A stretch of DNA of 64,000 nucleotides from assembly GCA_027475525.1 (NCBI GenBank), contig JAMWFC010000038.1, forward strand, positions 186,001 through 250,000, given 5' to 3'. A model generated the notes under the pieces. That model did not search any database. It saw only the letters and a list, made by a program, of their open reading frames with translations, and was not told the origin of the DNA. Below, piece by piece: positions 63,133-64,000 of this stretch (positions within the stretch are counted from its first letter, which is position 1; the number at the start of each line of letters is the position of its first letter). A program made the translations under genes and the position numbers. The stretch comes from Macrolepiota albuminosa (Eukaryota; Basidiomycota; Agaricomycetes; Agaricales; Agaricaceae).

Positions 63133-63636
63133 CCGGCCCATTGCTCACGCACCAGTTGTGCGAGGGCAACCCCTGGGGCCTCTCCAGCGCCTCCTCGAAC
63201 ACCTCCTGCGACGCGTCCGCCCATGCGACGCGCCGATCGTCGGGGACCACCGTAACCGTCCCTACCGCCATCCGGGAGCGGCAAAAGCGAGAGGCAGGCA
63301 ACCTCGGGCGGGGAGGGGGCTGGGGACGAGGGGGACGCACGGTCATTCGCGCAAAAGTGGGTGCGGGGCGACTGGCACCCGAAGGACCCCCAGGGACAGG
63401 CTCCGGGAGCCGACTAGGACCCGCCTCCGGGGCAGGAACGTTGTGTTGTTCTGAAAGGGGAAGGTCAGTAGCGGTAAGCGACCGGCACGGGGACACTTAC
63501 GCTGTTGAGCCAGCGCCGCTATGCGCTCTCGGTCGAGGCGGCGCCGGTATCGCGCATCCCGGGCCTCCCAGGCCATCAGGGGCGCAACCTCGTTGGTTTG
63601 CGGGGGCGTCGGGGAATGCGTCGGCGTACGCGACAT
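63133..63636 (-). CDS. Element A antisense gene, 5' portion
   Basis: The ATG at 63636 starts MSRTPTHSPTPPQTNEVAPL; exon 1 ends at 63501. A 50-nt intron (63500-63451, GTAAGTG to TTTCAG) joins to exon 2, which runs through a proline/arginine-rich stretch and VPDDRRVAWADASQEVFEEA to the element B insertion at 63133. Reading across the removed insertion gives ...CVSNGPVSGSLPRV... in one frame with 50921 and below. Confidence 0.72.
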
Positions 63637-63701
63637 GATTGAACTTGACGGTAAATTTTTTTTTCGATACGTGGCAGGTCAGGTGCCGGATCCCACGGTT
63701 G

Positions 63702-63855
63702 ACCCCCGGTCCGAACCACCGGCTACGCGCGCCTCGGAGGGTCTCGGCGCTGAGAGGGGGGTGATGTCACGACCCCTCACCCCCGGTCCGAACCACCGGC
63801 TACGCGCGCCTCGGAGGGTCTCGGCGCTGAGAGGGGGGTGATGTCACGACCCCTC
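63702..63855. repeat. 77-bp head-to-tail duplication
   Basis: Identical copies spanning the polypurine tract and 3' LTR start of element A. Confidence 0.97.
63829..63841 (+). other. Element A polypurine tract
   Basis: GAGAGGGGGGTGA directly before the TGTCACGACC start of the 3' LTR. Confidence 0.75.
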
Positions 63856-64000
63856 CCCCCCGGGACACCCCCGGAACACCCTCCGGGACCCTCCCTCCGA
63901 CCCCACAGGACACGCCCCGCCATCACAACCGCCGACACCGCCATCACGTGCATCAAGGACCGCCATCAGCCGTCACCAGCCCCGATCAACGATCAGATCA
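63842..64000 (+). repeat. Element A 3' LTR, start only
   Basis: Matches the start of the 5' LTR at 40782 with several substitutions and lacks about 11 bp present there. Truncated by the window end. Confidence 0.88.

Larger units (their letters stand above)
40782..64000 (+). mobile_element. Element A: chromodomain Ty3/Gypsy retrotransposon carrying nested element B
   Basis: Element A runs from the 5' LTR (40782) through gag and pol with a C-terminal chromodomain (stop at 49358). An antisense gene follows, split by element B (50926-63132), then a polypurine tract (63829-63841) and the start of a 3' LTR that leaves the window. It interrupts the Copia element. The left flank is AAATA (40777-40781); the matching target duplication would lie off-window. 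A is strikingly GC- and proline-codon-rich compared with host genes. Its two LTR starts differ by several substitutions and an indel of about 11 bp in about 160 bp, so it is clearly older than B. Confidence 0.93.

Overview
The window is nuclear DNA of a filamentous basidiomycete, most likely a mushroom-forming agaricomycete. The signs are densely packed genes with many 45-60 nt introns, GTRNGT-type donors, fungal orthologues of conserved eukaryotic genes, and basidiomycete-type Ty3/Gypsy elements. There are no operons, bacterial ribosome-binding sites or CRISPR arrays.

Layout. Positions 1-2.5 kb hold two decayed retroelement relics. Positions 4-39 kb are a gene-rich block: RAD1 (checkpoint clamp), a NEDD4/Rsp5-like HECT protein whose catalytic Cys is Ser, triosephosphate isomerase, GLE1 (mRNA export), PDX1 (pyruvate dehydrogenase protein X), a SCAP/Scp1 sterol sensor, EMC4, SEN15 (tRNA splicing), a sulfite oxidase, SF3B4/Hsh49, a small secreted protein, CDC42, a WD40 protein with an array of possible LC8 motifs, a CMD/AhpD-like protein and a protein with an H15-like winged helix. 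Several pairs are divergent with short shared promoters (PDX1/SCAP, EMC4/SEN15, SF3B4/secreted protein). Otherwise the genes serve unrelated housekeeping roles.

Positions 39-64 kb are a three-level nest of LTR retrotransposons. A Ty1/Copia element (minus strand) is interrupted by a GC-rich chromodomain Gypsy element (element A, 40782 to beyond the window end). Element A is in turn interrupted by a second, very young Gypsy element (element B, 50926-63132). A appears to be self-primed like Tf1; B appears to be tRNA-primed. Both carry, 3' of pol and on the opposite strand, an intron-containing gene encoding a protein with a Zn2Cys6-like six-cysteine motif. This is the most interesting biological feature here. 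Taking B out at its CCGG target duplication rejoins A's antisense gene in frame.

A strong technical signal overlies this: at least 27 head-to-tail duplications of 77 bp, nearly all exact and almost all in repeats or low-complexity DNA. They look like assembly-graph overlaps (k = 77) that were never merged. They break most gag-pol reading frames and the C-terminus of the H15-like gene, so the apparent pseudogenisation of A and B is largely artefactual.
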